Positions 41,651-52,686 are shown, counted from the stretch's first letter. The stretch is DNA of 64,000 bases from Roseiarcus sp963779095 (GCA_963779095.1 CAVZWU010000001.1:1-64000); one strand, 5' to 3'. Numbers and translations are program-made. The notes: generated by a model not told the origin, from the sequence alone.

Positions 41651-43159
41651 ATGAGGATTGTTGTGCCGCAGCGCGCCGGCGCGTGGTCGCTCGCGCGCCC
41701 CGTACGATTGCGCCGGGCGCTGACCGGATATGCGAGGGGATGTTCGGCTGCCCTGCGCGCGGCGCCGCTTCTCGCCGCGTTTCTCCTTTGGGGATGCGCG
41801 CCGGTCGGTCCAAACTTCGAGCGCCCGGCGGCGATCGTGTCGCCGCAGTTCAAGGAGATCAGGGGCTGGAAGATCGCCACACCCCGCGCAAACGAGTCGA
41901 AAGGCGACTGGTGGTCCGTCTTTCATGATCCGGAACTTGATCAGCTCGAGCGGGTCGTCGCGGTGTCCAACCAGACGATAAAGTCGGACGAGGCCAATTA
42001 TCGTCAGGCGCTGGCGCTGATCAACGAGGCGCGCGCTGGCCTCTTTCCCACGGTCGAGGGCACTGGATCCGCGACGCGCTCTTCGCCCTCGCAGACGAAT
42101 CTGACCGCGGAAGCCTCCGGGACCTGGACGCTCGACGTCTGGGGCCAGGTCAGGCGCGAGGTCGAGGCGCAGCAAGCGGTCGCGCAAGCGAGCGCCGCCA
42201 ATCTCGCCAACGCGCTGCTCGCCGCGCAATCGGCGCTCGCGTTCGCCTATGTGACCCTTCGACAGGCCAATTCGCTCGAGGACCTGCTCGACAGGACCGT
42301 CACCGAATTCGAGCATTCCCTGACAATCACACAGAACCAGTACAGAGCCGGGACGGCGGCGAAGTCCGACGTCCTCACCGCGCAGACCCAAGTGCTCAAC
42401 GCCCAGGCGCAGCTGATCGCGGCAGGAGTGGCGCGAACCCAGAGCGAACACGCGATCGCGGTGCTGATGGGCCGGCCGCCCGCGGGCCTGTCGATCCCGC
42501 ACGGAAGCTTGCAGACCCGCGTTCCCTCGGTCCCGGTCGGTCTGCCCTCATCGCTACTGGAGCGCCGGCCTGACGTCGCAGCGGCGGAACAGACGATGCG
42601 TCAGGCGAACGCTCAGATCGGCGTCGAGTTCGCCGGCTATTTTCCAGCCGTGTCGCTTTCCGGCCTCGTCGGTTACTCCGGCAATCCGTTCAACGCCGAC
42701 TTCGGCCCAAACAACCCCGTCTGGTCGTTCGGCGCGTCGCTCGCGCAGCCCCTGTTCAATGGCGGCCTGACCACCGCCCAGGTCGACGCGGCGCGTCAGG
42801 TCTATCAGGCGGACGTCGCGACCTATCGCGCGGCGGTGTTGAATGCGATCCAGCAGGTGGAGGATGCGCTTTCGGGGATTCGCATCTTCTCGCGCGAGAT
42901 CAAAGTGCAGGCGGAAAACGTGCGAATTTCCCGCCAAGCGACGCAGATCACGCTCAACGAATATCAGGCCGGCACTCAGGCCTTCACCGCGGTCATTGTG
43001 GCGGAAACCCAGCAACTGACGGCCGAAGAAGCTCTTCTGTCCACTCAGGCGCAGGTCCAGACGGAGGCGGTCAATCTCATTGTCGCGCTCGGCGGCGGAT
43101 GGAGCCAGTCGATGCTGCCGGACGTAACGGCGCAGACGTCGGCGATTCCCCCGCATTGA
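41651..43159 (+). CDS. RND efflux outer-membrane lipoprotein (NodT/OprM family)
   Basis: About 502 residues. An N-terminal lipoprotein signal ends in the lipobox LLWGC, then PVGPNFERPA as in NodT-type channels. Two OEP repeats follow: DWWSVFHDPELDQLERVV through LTITQNQYRAGTAAKSDVLT, and SLLERRPDVAAAEQTMRQAN through ITLNEYQAGTQAFTAVIVAE. These form the trimeric outer-membrane/periplasmic tunnel. The ATG at 41651 follows a G-rich stretch; a TTG at 41627 is possible. No RND pump or membrane-fusion protein is adjacent, so it must serve pumps encoded elsewhere, or its partners were lost. Confidence 0.9.
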   Translation: MRIVVPQRAGAWSLARPVRLRRALTGYARGCSAALRAAPLLAAFLLWGCAPVGPNFERPAAIVSPQFKEIRGWKIATPRANESKGDWWSVFHDPELDQLERVVAVSNQTIKSDEANYRQALALINEARAGLFPTVEGTGSATRSSPSQTNLTAEASGTWTLDVWGQVRREVEAQQAVAQASAANLANALLAAQSALAFAYVTLRQANSLEDLLDRTVTEFEHSLTITQNQYRAGTAAKSDVLTAQTQVLNAQAQLIAAGVARTQSEHAIAVLMGRPPAGLSIPHGSLQTRVPSVPVGLPSSLLERRPDVAAAEQTMRQANAQIGVEFAGYFPAVSLSGLVGYSGNPFNADFGPNNPVWSFGASLAQPLFNGGLTTAQVDAARQVYQADVATYRAAVLNAIQQVEDALSGIRIFSREIKVQAENVRISRQATQITLNEYQAGTQAFTAVIVAETQQLTAEEALLSTQAQVQTEAVNLIVALGGGWSQSMLPDVTAQTSAIPPH

Positions 43160-43293
43160 GCGAGGCGACCGCCACCGATTGACAAGCCGCGGCCTAGAAG
43201 ACGAGAGTCCTTGAGGGGTGGGGCCGGGAGAATCATCAAAAGCCTGGGTCCATGCCTTCATTGTTGCCGTTCAAGGGCGAGAGGGAGGTAGTG

Positions 43294-43695
43294 GTGATCA
43301 AAGCGGTTCAGGTTGTCTTGACCACGCTTGCTGCATCGGCGGCTTTGGCCGGTTGCATGACGGTCGGCGGGGTGCAAGAAAAAGAAGGGCAGCTCGCGGC
43401 GGCGGGCTTTACCCGGCAGCAGGCCGATACGCCGCAGAAGATGGCCAAGCTTCAGGCGCTGCCGCAAAACTCGTTCGTCTTTGCGCAGCGTAAACACGGC
43501 GCCGTCTACATCTATGCGGACGCGGCGGGCTGCGGCTGCGCGTTCATAGGCAACGCCGCCGCCTTTCAGCAGTACCAGCAGATTCACGCCGCCAACAACA
43601 TCGCGCAGATGCAAGAGACGACAGCGATGCTGAACCAGGAGGCGGCGATGGACTGGGGCGGCGTGTGGGGACCCTACGCCCCCGGCTGGTACTGA
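43294..43695 (+). CDS. small lipoprotein, unknown
   Basis: About 133 residues. Start GTG at 43294 (or 43291) with GGGAGG just upstream; an in-frame ATG at 43252 lacks a ribosome site and would put the signal too far inside. A lipoprotein signal (VVLTTLAASAALAGC) is followed by a mature part with an unusual GCGCAFIG motif and a Gln-rich helix (AAFQQYQQIHAANN). It ends in an aromatic tail (WGGVWGPYAPGWY). It follows the efflux channel by 134 bases on the same strand. Function unknown. Confidence 0.7.
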   Translation: MIKAVQVVLTTLAASAALAGCMTVGGVQEKEGQLAAAGFTRQQADTPQKMAKLQALPQNSFVFAQRKHGAVYIYADAAGCGCAFIGNAAAFQQYQQIHAANNIAQMQETTAMLNQEAAMDWGGVWGPYAPGWY

Positions 43696-43735
43696 TCGAT
43701 CGGCGCCGTTCGCTCCCGCTCTGCGCCAGCTCTAA

Positions 43736-43927
43736 GAGCGGACGGCCGACGCCGGCGAGGCGGTCGTGACCGCTGACTTCGAGGAGCGCCAGGGTCGGAC
43801 CCGTCTCACGCTGCGCCGGCTCTTTCCGAGCCGGCAAGCGCTGGAGGGGGCGCTCGCGTCGGGCATGGAAGCGGGAATGCGGGTGACGCTCGATCAGCTC
43901 GACGCGCTGGTCGCCTCGATGCGCTGA
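43736..43927 (+). pseudogene. AHSA1/SRPBCC-domain C-terminal fragment
   Basis: An open stretch after a TAA reads VVTADFEERQGRTRLTLRRL, then FPSRQALEGALASGMEAGMR and LDQLDALVASMR-stop. This is the closing strand and long C-terminal helix typical of AHSA1-type SRPBCC proteins (TLT..YPSREARDAALATGME.G...S.DRLDALL). The first two-thirds of the domain are absent, so it is a remnant. Confidence 0.55.
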
Positions 43928-44011
43928 ACGGCCATGGCGCCGAGCTTCGCCACGCCTTGCGTGCCCCCGCCCGCCCATGGACGGGGCGTGATTTCAAATC
44001 GAGGGGCCTGA

Positions 44012-44925
44012 TCAAAAAGCCCTGTTGATCGTGAGGTCCACGCGCTGCGTCTCCGCCCTCCAGGCGGAATTGCCGACCAATGTTCCCACGCTCGTCGAAC
44101 TCAGATCGACGAACGGGCTCGCGAATTTCGCGGTGTGGCCTTCCGTCACCGCGTAGGTGTAGTTCAAATCGATAAACCAGCTTGGGGTCAGAAAGTAGGT
44201 GACGCCGACCACCGCCGCGCCGCCAATGAGCCAGCTTGAGGTCGAGAAGTCCTGCGGCGCGCCGGATTGATCCACGATCGCGCCATCGACAAAGGCAAAG
44301 CCGACCAGGCCATTCAGCCGGGTCCGGGTTTGTGAGAGCGTCGGACCGCCTCCAGCGTAAACGTAGCCTTGACCGAAAACGCGGCCAAGGAATGGGATCA
44401 GGTCGATTTCCTGCAGAAGACTCGTCTGGGCAGCGCACGTAAGCCGGGCCGCTGAAAGGCACCGGCGTAGGGTTCAATAATGTGGTGTATGTCCCGAATT
44501 GCGGGATAATCGAGTTATAATTGGTCGAAGTCGCTCCCAAATAATTGTACGAGAGTTTCGGCTCCCCATAACCAGTCGCTCGCGCCGAAACGCTGGAAGT
44601 AGCCGCCCCTGGAACGACGGCGCGAATGCGAACCTATCGTCCATGAAAATATTGGTGGGCCCTTGGGCGCTTCCTGAAGCCGACAGAACGCCATCCGTGT
44701 ACACGTTCGAAGTTCCGATCGCATAAACGTGCTGGTGACCGAAATTCGTCCAGTTGGCGCTCGCGCCGGGTCCAAGAAAAAAGCGCTGGTTGGCACAGGC
44801 GACCCGGTTGGCATGACGGGACTAGGCGGCGGCGCAGTCACAGTCGGCTGTGACGGATCTGCGGCGTTAGCCGACGCGGTCGCGAGCGTTAGGATTGTCG
44901 TGAGCGCAAGGAATGGGTTTTTCAT
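44012..44925 (-). pseudogene. outer-membrane beta-barrel protein (Omp25/porin-like), frameshifted
   Basis: Begins with a good signal peptide (MKNPFLALTTILTLATASAN, then AADP) after AGGAG seven bases upstream of the ATG at 44925. The mature part is spread over at least three frames: FFLGPGASANWTNFGHQHVY, GGYFQRFGASDWLWGAETLV, NSIIPQFGTYTTLLNPTPVP. The last stretch (WLIGGAAVVGVTYFLTPSWF to RVDLTINRAF-stop) ends in Phe with alternating hydrophobics, as an outer-membrane barrel should. Total about 300 residues. Several indels are needed, so this gene is more damaged than its neighbours. Confidence 0.7.
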
Positions 44926-45286
44926 TCGGACTCCTGCCCGTCAGTTTGTCACCGACCTTCATGGAACGACCGCTGACAAATTTGTGTCCCCAAAGAAAGG
45001 CAGCTTTCGTTTCGTTTCCTTGCGCCAGTGCGCCCAATACAGCGAAAGGCGAAGCGCTTCGTTTCGCTAAACGGAAGAACGGCTTCGCGACGAGGGTCAC
45101 GAGTTTCAGAAATTGGGACTACAGTCCGCAGAAAGCGAAGCGATCACCGGCGGACGCTTGGTCGCCCGAGACGAAGATTCGAACAGAATGCCTGCTCGGT
45201 CGCCAAAACATCCAAGCCGATCCGCGACGGGTCGCGTCTTATCGCCGCAGCCTGCGCCGACGCAAGGGTCGCGACGAGAATTCCGC
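44926..45286. other. intergenic, imperfect palindrome only
   Basis: No gene seen. Around 45041-45066 the sequence gcgaaaggcgaagcgcttcgtttcgc is nearly self-complementary and could act as a terminator for the leftward aldo/keto reductase gene, but no T-run is attached. Confidence 0.35.
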
Positions 45287-46355
45287 TCAGCCGGACCAGC
45301 GCGTCCCGCGGAGATCCTTCCAGGGACCGCCATCCGCATAGCGCTCAGGATAAAGGGCCTTCGAACGCGGGTCTTCCGCTGTATCGAGCTGGAGCACCAT
45401 CCACTTCGGGTACGGAACGCCAGGATCCGACGCCGCGTCCACGTCGGACAGCCGAAGGTCTACGGCGCCGATGTTATCTTCCAGTTGCTCAGCCTTCCGG
45501 GCCGCCACGATCACACTGCTGACCGCAGGCCGGCCCAGCACCCATGACAGCGCGGCGCGGGCCGGACTTACGTTATGCCGGGCGGCCACCTGCTTTAGCG
45601 TGTCCACGACCCGGTAGCCCATATCCTTGTCAAACGGCACAAATGAGCCTGCCTCCGCAAACCGCGTGCCGGCAGGGGCGGGGTTGGCGCGGCTGTACTT
45701 ACCCGCGAGGAAGCCGCCGGCAAGCGAACTCCAAACCAGGATACCGATGTTGTGATACTCGGCGAATGACTGGAACTCATATTCAAGGCCTCGGCCGACG
45801 AGGCTGTAATACATCTGCGCAGTAACGAATTTCTCCAATCCCATGCGCTCCTGCAGCATCACCGCGGTGGCCGCCTGCCATGACATGTAGTTGGAAAAGC
45901 CCGATATAGCGGACCTTCCCCTGGCGGACGACGTCGTCAAGCGTCCGTACTGTCTCCTCGAGAGGCGTGTTGCTGTCCCACCCATGCACTTGATAGAGGT
46001 CGATGTAGTCGGTCTGCAGCCGTTGGAGACTGGCCTCCACTTCGCGCATGATGTTGACCCGGGTGGCGCCGCTCCGATTGAGGTTGTCGCTCATGGGGAG
46101 CCGGAACTTGGTAGCCAGGACGATCTCCGTCCTCACGCCTTTCAAGGCGTTACCGACCAGAGTTTCGCTCTCACCGAGGCTGTAGACGTCCGCAGTGTCG
46201 ATGAAGTTGATGCCCTGATCCAGAGCCAGCTTCACCATTCGCGTGGTGTCCTCCTGGCCGAGGTTGCCCATGTTCATCTTGCCGCCGAACTGCATCGTGC
46301 CAAGCGCCACTTCGCTCACGATGAGGCCGGTATTCCCTAGTTTTCTATGCTTCAT
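45287..46355 (-). pseudogene. aldo/keto reductase, frameshifted
   Basis: NADPH-dependent reductase family, about 355 residues when joined. The N-terminal frame has MKHRKLGNTGLIVSEVALGT, the catalytic Asp/Tyr region FIDTADVYSLGESE, the Lys block IVLATKF and DYIDLYQVHGWD. The C-terminal frame has GFSNYMSWQAATAV, IGILVWSSLAGGFLAGKYSR and RPAVSSVIVAARKAEQLEDN. The two are separated by one extra C in the run at 45900-45902 (minus-strand GGG in YIGFSNY). As written, translation stops 30 residues after the break. The physiological substrate is unknown. Confidence 0.85.
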
Positions 46356-46480
46356 CTCCCAAACTCCTCGCGGTCGCTCCCAGGAGTCGAATCGACTCGG
46401 CCTGTCAGAATTGGGCTCGGACGGAATGGCCGGTTGACGCGCCCAAAGCGGTCATCTCCATGCACATCAGGTTTTGTCCC

Positions 46481-47706
46481 CTACACTCCGAGCCCATCAA
46501 AGGGAATGACGCGGCACGCCTCTCCAGCCTTCGCCGGGGGCGCGTGCGGCGCACGCACGATGAGGCCGTCGGCGCGCGCCATCGTCTTCACCAGAGAGGA
46601 ATCCTGGTCCGCAACCGGGGTCGCAAGGAGAACGCCTTCAGCGTCACGGCTGAGGCGTGCGCGCATATAGTCCTGACGGACGCCATTCGCCCGCAGATCG
46701 GCGGCGAGGCGGGCGGGCTGGCTGAGATCGGCGCCGGCGCCGGGCTCGCCGTGCAGAGCGCGTAAGAGCGGGCGCAGGAACAGGATCGCGCAAACCATCG
46801 ACGACGTCGGATTGCCGGGGAGGCCCAGGATGCGCAGGGGCCCGAGGCTCCCATGCATCAGCGGCTTGCCGGGTCGCATGGCGATGCGCCAGAAGCCGAG
46901 CTCCATTCCGGCCGAGAGGAGCGCTTGCTGCACGAGATCGTAATCGCCGACGGAGGCGCCGCCGAGCGTCACCAGCACGTCGGCTTCGGCGTCGCGCGCT
47001 TGGGCCACGGCCGCTTTCAGCGCGCCGAGGTCATCGACCGCGATGCCGAGGTCGATGGCGACGCCGCCGCATGCCCCGACGACCCCGGCCACGGCGAAAT
47101 TGTTGGAGGCGATGATCTGCGCCGGGCCCAGCGCCCCGCCGGGCGCGACCAGTTCGTCGCCGGTCGCCAGGATCGCGACCCGGGCGCGCCGGCGCACGCC
47201 GAGCGCGGCGTGGTTGGCGGCGGCCGCCAGCGCGACATCGCGGGGGGTGAGACGGCGGCCGGCCGGGAGCAGGGGCTCGCCAGCCTGGAAGTCCATGCCG
47301 GCCGGGCGGAGATTGTCGCCCGTTGGCGCGGCGGCCGAGAGGCGGATGCGCTCGCCCTCGCGCTCGACGTCCTCCTGAATAACGATGGCGTCCGCGCCGT
47401 CCGGCATCGGTGCGCCGGTGAAGATGCGCACCGCTTCGCCGGGACCCAGCGCGCCTGCGAACGCGCGTCCGGCGGCGGACTCGCCGATCACCTTGAGCGT
47501 CGCCGGCGGCGACGCGGTGTCGGCGGCGCGCAGCGCGTAGCCATCCATGGCAGAGTTGGAAAACGGCGGTTGGGTGCGCAGCGCCTTAAGGTCGCGCGCC
47601 AGCACGCGGCCATAAGCTTTCTCAAGCGCTACGTTTTCCTCTCCAAGCGGCGTCTCGGCGGAAGCGAGCACGCGCCTCAGCGCCTCCTCGACCGTGATCA
47701 TCGGGC

Positions 47707-47710
<4 letters not shown>
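46481..47710 (-). CDS. moeA: molybdopterin molybdenumtransferase MoeA
   Basis: 409 residues, intact. It inserts molybdate into adenylylated molybdopterin, the last step of Mo-cofactor synthesis. Family blocks: QPPFSNSAMDGYALRAADT, RIFTGAPMPDGADAIVIQED, GGASVGDYDLVQQAL, MRPGKPLMHG and GLPGNPTSSMVC. Its ATG overlaps the moaC stop by four bases, giving translational coupling. The cofactor would serve the molybdopterin oxidoreductase at 60005-60805, among others. Confidence 0.96.
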
Positions 47711-48228
<518 letters not shown>

Positions 48229-48414
48229 CGGTTGGCGGCGCCTCCGCTCAAGGCTTCGCATGAGCGTTCTGTCGATCGGACGGTTCGTCCGGGCGCCCCT
48301 TCAAGCAAAATCCGCGCGCAGCGGCAACCGCGTTCGCGTCAATTGTCCGGCCGGACCGTTCCGTGTAAGGACGCTCGCCCGGCGCCGCGCGCGCCTCCAG
48401 CTTCCCGTGTGACG

Positions 48415-49560
48415 ATGACGCGCGAGCCGAAAATCGCCTACGTCCTGCTGCGCAACGCGCATTTCGGGCCGCGGCTTGCGGCCTCGGTCGAGCTTTGCGT
48501 TCGCGACCTCGTGCTGCACAGCCGGCATGCGCGCTCGACGCTCGTCATTTGCCCGCCGGTGGATGGGCCCTTCGAGGGCGTCGAAATCGCGACGATTCCC
48601 GATCCAGGCGTCAGCGGCAATCTTGGCAAAGCCTGGGGCGTCGCACGGCTTCTCAGGCGCCGCGGCGTCGACCTCGCCATTGTCGAAAATCACCTGCCGG
48701 CGGCCGCGTTCATCGCGCTGGCCTCGGGGGCGCAAGTGATTTTGCACACGCACGCCTATGTGAAGGCGCCGTCGAGCGCGCTTGACGGCGCGGTTCGCGG
48801 CCAGGAGCTGCGCCGGCTTTCCGGCTTCGCCTTCGTCAGCGAATACGCCCTGGACCGATTCCGCGGCGATTTTCCTCATCTGCGCGCGGTTCAGCGCGCT
48901 GTGCCCAACGGGCTCGACATGCGAGCCTGGTCGGCGACAAAGCCAAAGGCGCGGTCGATCCTGTGCGTGGGCCGGGCCTTGCGAGGCAAAGGCCACCTCG
49001 AGGCGATGGCGGCGATTGTGCGCGCGCTGCCGTCGAGGCCCGAATGGACCGCGCGCTTCATGGTGTCCGACCCGGTGGCCGCGGACCGCGAGCCTGAGAC
49101 CGTTCAGGCGCTTCGCGACGCGGCCAGAGGTTTCAACGGCCGGATCCGGGTCGATTCGAACGTGCCCTATGCCGAGGTCAAGGCGGCCTGGGAAAGCGCC
49201 GCGGTCGGCATGGTGCTGACGACTGGCCCCGAGCCGTTCGGCCGGACGGCGCTAGAGGCGCTCGCCAGCGGGGCCGCGCTCATCACCTCGGGGCGCGGCG
49301 GCTTGGCCGAGATCTGCGGTCCGTGCGCGGTGACGGCCGATCCGGGCGAGGCGGATGGTCTGGCGGCGGCGCTCGGCCAACTCATGGATGAGCCCGAACG
49401 GCGCGCGGATCTCGCGCGCGCGGGGCGCAAGCGCGTCGAAGCACTTTTCGATATCCGAACGGTGGCGCGCCAGATGGACGATTTCATCGAGGCTTGCCTA
49501 GGAGCTGGGCGCGGAGAAGCGGACGTGTTTGGCGCCGGAGGTCAGGCGGTCGTTCCGTAG
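48415..49560 (+). CDS. GT4-type glycosyltransferase
   Basis: 381 residues. The N-terminal Rossmann domain is somewhat divergent (KIAYVLLRNAHFGPRLAASV). The C-terminal donor domain has RSILCVGRALRGKGHLEAMA, then PYAEVKAAWESAAVGMVLTT and the EX7E block EPFGRTALEALASGAALITS, followed by GRGGLAEI. This GT-B/GT4 pattern transfers a sugar from a nucleotide donor in the cytoplasm, usually for lipopolysaccharide or exopolysaccharide. It stands alone, with no other polysaccharide genes beside it. Divergent from moaC by 186 bases. Confidence 0.88.
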   Translation: MTREPKIAYVLLRNAHFGPRLAASVELCVRDLVLHSRHARSTLVICPPVDGPFEGVEIATIPDPGVSGNLGKAWGVARLLRRRGVDLAIVENHLPAAAFIALASGAQVILHTHAYVKAPSSALDGAVRGQELRRLSGFAFVSEYALDRFRGDFPHLRAVQRAVPNGLDMRAWSATKPKARSILCVGRALRGKGHLEAMAAIVRALPSRPEWTARFMVSDPVAADREPETVQALRDAARGFNGRIRVDSNVPYAEVKAAWESAAVGMVLTTGPEPFGRTALEALASGAALITSGRGGLAEICGPCAVTADPGEADGLAAALGQLMDEPERRADLARAGRKRVEALFDIRTVARQMDDFIEACLGAGRGEADVFGAGGQAVVP

Positions 49561-49708
49561 TCGCTGCCGGTCGCCTGCGATCGCCACGCATCGCTTCGAT
49601 CCGTCCGGATCCGCCGAGACCCGATTTCCTACCGCCGAAATGCGCGTTCGACGCGGTTGCCTTCCGAAGACGCAGCGGATAACTGGCCGTTTCGGCTTGG
49701 GGGGCCCA

Positions 49709-50480
49709 TGAGTCCTGAATAGTTTGCGGTTGCGGTCGGTCTCGCCGTTTTTGGCGGGGGCGTCGTCGGCCTTATCCTTCAACGCCTCCTCCCCGAGACG
49801 TTCACGACCGGCGGGCCCCGTGACATGATCGGCGCAGTCGTCGGTCTTCTGACCTTATTGTCGGCGCTGACAATGGGGCTTTTGATCTGGACCGCTTACG
49901 GCGTCTATGCCGGCCAGAACACCGCGGTCCAGACCCTCGCCGCCAAAGTGCTCCAACTCGATCTCGCGCTCGCCGACTTCGGGCCGGATGCGAATCCCGA
50001 GCGCGCGCGTCTGCGAAAGGCGGTCGGGCAGGCCATCGACGACGTCCGGGGGGACAGGGAAAGCGACAAGGACTTCGTTGCGCAGAACTTCGCCGCCGCC
50101 GTGCGGGCCCTTCGAAAGGAGGAAGGCGACCTGACGAGCCTTCATCCCGAGACCGACGCGCAGAAGCAGGCGCTCGCCCAGTCAAACGGAATTGTCGAGG
50201 CGATCGGTCAGGCGCGTCTGCAGATGTCCTTCGCGTTGAGCAATCCGGTTTCCTATCCGCTCATATCTGATTGTGGTCGGATGGGCGATGGCTCTCTTTT
50301 GCGGCTTCGGGCTGATGTCCCGCGGCCACACGATGTCGGTCATCGCTGTGCTTGTCGGCGCCGTCGCGGTTTCGACTTCGGTCTACATGATCCTCGACTT
50401 GAGCAGTCCCTATTCGGGCGATCTTTCGCCCATCGACTGCCCCGCTTGAACAGGTGCTGGACGTTATGGGCAAGGAGTAA
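49709..50480 (+). pseudogene. DUF4239-like membrane protein, nonsense plus frameshifts
   Basis: Reads MSPE, TAG (49721-49723), then FAVAVGLAVFGGGVVGLILQ and RDMIGAVVGLLTLLSALTMG. A hydrophilic middle follows (TLAAKVLQLDLALADFGPDA). After one extra T near 50265 come LIVVGWAMALFCGFGLMSRG and STSVYMILDLSSPYSG, and after another base near 50430 APLEQVLDVMGKE-stop. Two helices, a soluble middle and two helices with the DLSSPYSG motif fit bestrophin-like DUF4239 proteins of about 255 residues. The TAG stands where Trp is common. Three lesions make it a pseudogene as written. Confidence 0.75.
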
Positions 50481-50557
50481 GGCGCAGTTCGCTGCGCCGC
50501 GCCGCAGTCTTTCGAATTTGCTTGCCTTTCGCTTGCGCCGGCGGGAAGGCTGGCCAT

Positions 50558-51805
50558 GTGACGTCCAGCCCGACAATTTCGAGGTTTAAGGCTCCTGCCG
50601 ACGATCCGCCGCTGATCGCGTTCGGCGGCGCGCGATTCTGGCGGGTGAACTTCGCCCTGTTTCTCGGCAGCTTCGCGACCTTCGCGATGCTCTATTGCGT
50701 CCAGCCGCTGATGCCGCTCTTCGCGCGCGCCTTTTCGATTTCTCCCGCCGCGGCGAGTCTGTCCCTGTCGGCGGCGACTGGCGTGCTGGCGGTCGCGATG
50801 GTGTTCGCCGGGACATTGTCGGATGCCGTGGGGCGCAAGACAATGATGACGGCGTCGCTGACCGCAGCCGGGGCGGCGACGCTCGCCGCCTCCTTTTCAC
50901 CGACCTGGGCGGCCTTCGTTGCGCTTCGCGCGCTGACCGGCCTTGCGCTTTCCGGCGTTCCGGCGGTCGCGATGGCGTATCTCGCCGAGGAGATGGACCG
51001 TTCGGCGATCGGGCTCGCGATGGGCCTCTATATCGCCGGCAATACGCTTGGCGGCATGGGCGGGCGCCTGGCCACCGCCGGCTTCGCCGACCTCGGCGGC
51101 TGGCGCGCGGCGATCGCGGTTATCGGCCTGATTTCGCTCGCCTGCGCGGCCGCGTTCGCCTTCGCGCTGCCCAGGGAGCGGCGGCTCCTGGCGCAATCCC
51201 CGCCGACGGCGCTTCTCCCGGCGATCCGGATGCATTTCAGCGATCCGGGCCTCCGATATCTGTTCGCGCTCGGCTTCCTGCTGATGGGGGTGCTGGTCAC
51301 GACTTACAACTACATCGCCTTCCGGCTCGAGGCTCAGCCCTTTTCGCTGAGCCAGGCGGCGATCGGCTTCGTCTACTGCATCTATCTCATCGGCGCGGCC
51401 GCTTCGGCGGCGATCGGCGAACTCGCCGGACGCCATGGCCGGCGCCGCGTCATCGCGCTCGCCATTGTTCTCATGCCGATCGGCGTCGTCTTCACTTTGC
51501 CCGACAACCTGTGGCTCATGATCCTCGGCGTCGGCGTTCTGACGGTCGGGTTCTTCGGCGGCCATTCGATCGCGTCGAGCTGGGTCGGCCTGCGCGCCGA
51601 CACGGCGAAGGCGCAGGCGAGCGCGCTTTACCTGTTCTTCTACTACGCCGGTTCGAGTCTCGCCGGCTCGATCGGCGGCTGGGTCTTCTCGCTTGACGCG
51701 TGGCCGGGAGAGGCCGCCTTTGTCGGCGCGCTGTCCGTGCTCGCCCTTGTCATCGCCATGAAGCTCGCGCGCGTGGCCCCGCCGGCGCATCTTCGCGCTT
51801 CTTGA
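50558..51805 (+). CDS. MFS transporter (YnfM-like)
   Basis: About 415 residues with 12 predicted helices. The motif between helices 2 and 3, GTLSDAVGRKTMM, is the MFS signature, and a related GELAGRHGRRRV occurs in the second half. It starts at GTG 50558 (GGGAAGG upstream); a TTG at 50522 is less likely. It is similar in layout to YnfM/arabinose-efflux-type exporters, but no substrate can be inferred. The intact copy contrasts with the deleted MFS gene at 34747. The stop is 17 bases before the recO start. Confidence 0.88.
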   Translation: MTSSPTISRFKAPADDPPLIAFGGARFWRVNFALFLGSFATFAMLYCVQPLMPLFARAFSISPAAASLSLSAATGVLAVAMVFAGTLSDAVGRKTMMTASLTAAGAATLAASFSPTWAAFVALRALTGLALSGVPAVAMAYLAEEMDRSAIGLAMGLYIAGNTLGGMGGRLATAGFADLGGWRAAIAVIGLISLACAAAFAFALPRERRLLAQSPPTALLPAIRMHFSDPGLRYLFALGFLLMGVLVTTYNYIAFRLEAQPFSLSQAAIGFVYCIYLIGAAASAAIGELAGRHGRRRVIALAIVLMPIGVVFTLPDNLWLMILGVGVLTVGFFGGHSIASSWVGLRADTAKAQASALYLFFYYAGSSLAGSIGGWVFSLDAWPGEAAFVGALSVLALVIAMKLARVAPPAHLRAS

Positions 51806-51822
51806 GAGAGAAGGCGTCGGGC

Positions 51823-52557
51823 ATGGAATGGCGCGACGAGGGTCTCATCATCGGCGCCCGCAAGCACGGCGAGGCCTCGACCATCGTCGAGGCGATGACC
51901 CGCGCGCATGGGCGCCATCTTGGCCTTGTGCGCGGCGGAAGATCGGCGCGGCTCCGGGCGACGCTCCAGCCGGGCAATACGATCGGGCTGACCTGGCGCG
52001 CCCGGCTCGACGAGCATCTGGGCTCATTCGCCGTCGAGCCGCTATCGCTGCGCGCGGGCAGGCTGATGGCGAGCGCCTTGGCGCTGGCCGGAATCAACTA
52101 TCTCGCTGCGCTCCTGCGGGTCCTGCCCGAGCGCGATCCGCACGAGCGCGTATACGAGGCGGCGAGCCTCATCGCCGAGGCGCTTGACGAGGCCATGCTC
52201 GCGCCGGCGCTCATCGCCCGGTTCGAGGCGCAGATCCTGACCGAATGCGGGTTTCGGCTCGATCTCTCCCGCTGCGCGGCGACCGGGGCGGTCGAGGGCC
52301 TCGCCTATGTCTCGCCGAGGTCCGGGCGGGCGGTGAGCGCCGAAGCCGGGGCGCCGTGGCGCGACCGGCTGCTGCCGCTGCCGGCGTTCCTGCGCGAAGG
52401 TGCGTCTGTCGAAGCGCGGCCCAGTGCGGACGAGATCGCCGACGGCTTCCGGCTGACCGGGTTCTTCCTCGCCCGCGACCTGTTCGCGCTGCGCGGCGAG
52501 CCCTTGCCGGACTCGCGCGCCGCCTTTCTCAAGGCGGCGGCGCAGGGCGCGCGATAG
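51823..52557 (+). CDS. recO: DNA repair protein RecO
   Basis: 244 residues. The N-terminal OB-fold begins MEWRDEGLIIGARKHGEAST, characteristic of RecO, followed by RAHGRHLGLVRGGRSARLRA and LQPGNTIGLTWRARL. The helical C-terminal domain has ERDPHERVYEAASLIAEAL and FEAQILTECGFRLDLSRCAA. RecO loads RecA on SSB-coated DNA together with RecR. In related genomes it lies near era and rnc; here it sits between an MFS gene and a YihY gene on the same strand. Full length, intact. Confidence 0.93.
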   Translation: MEWRDEGLIIGARKHGEASTIVEAMTRAHGRHLGLVRGGRSARLRATLQPGNTIGLTWRARLDEHLGSFAVEPLSLRAGRLMASALALAGINYLAALLRVLPERDPHERVYEAASLIAEALDEAMLAPALIARFEAQILTECGFRLDLSRCAATGAVEGLAYVSPRSGRAVSAEAGAPWRDRLLPLPAFLREGASVEARPSADEIADGFRLTGFFLARDLFALRGEPLPDSRAAFLKAAAQGAR

Positions 52558-52686
52558 CGTTCGTCATCTTGCGGCGGCCGACGGCTTCAGAGGCAAAAGG
52601 GAACAACGCTTGTTCCTTCGGGATTTAGGTGCATTGGCGGGGCTTGTTTCCAGTCGCCCCGATTTCAGGCGAGCAGGAAGACACGG

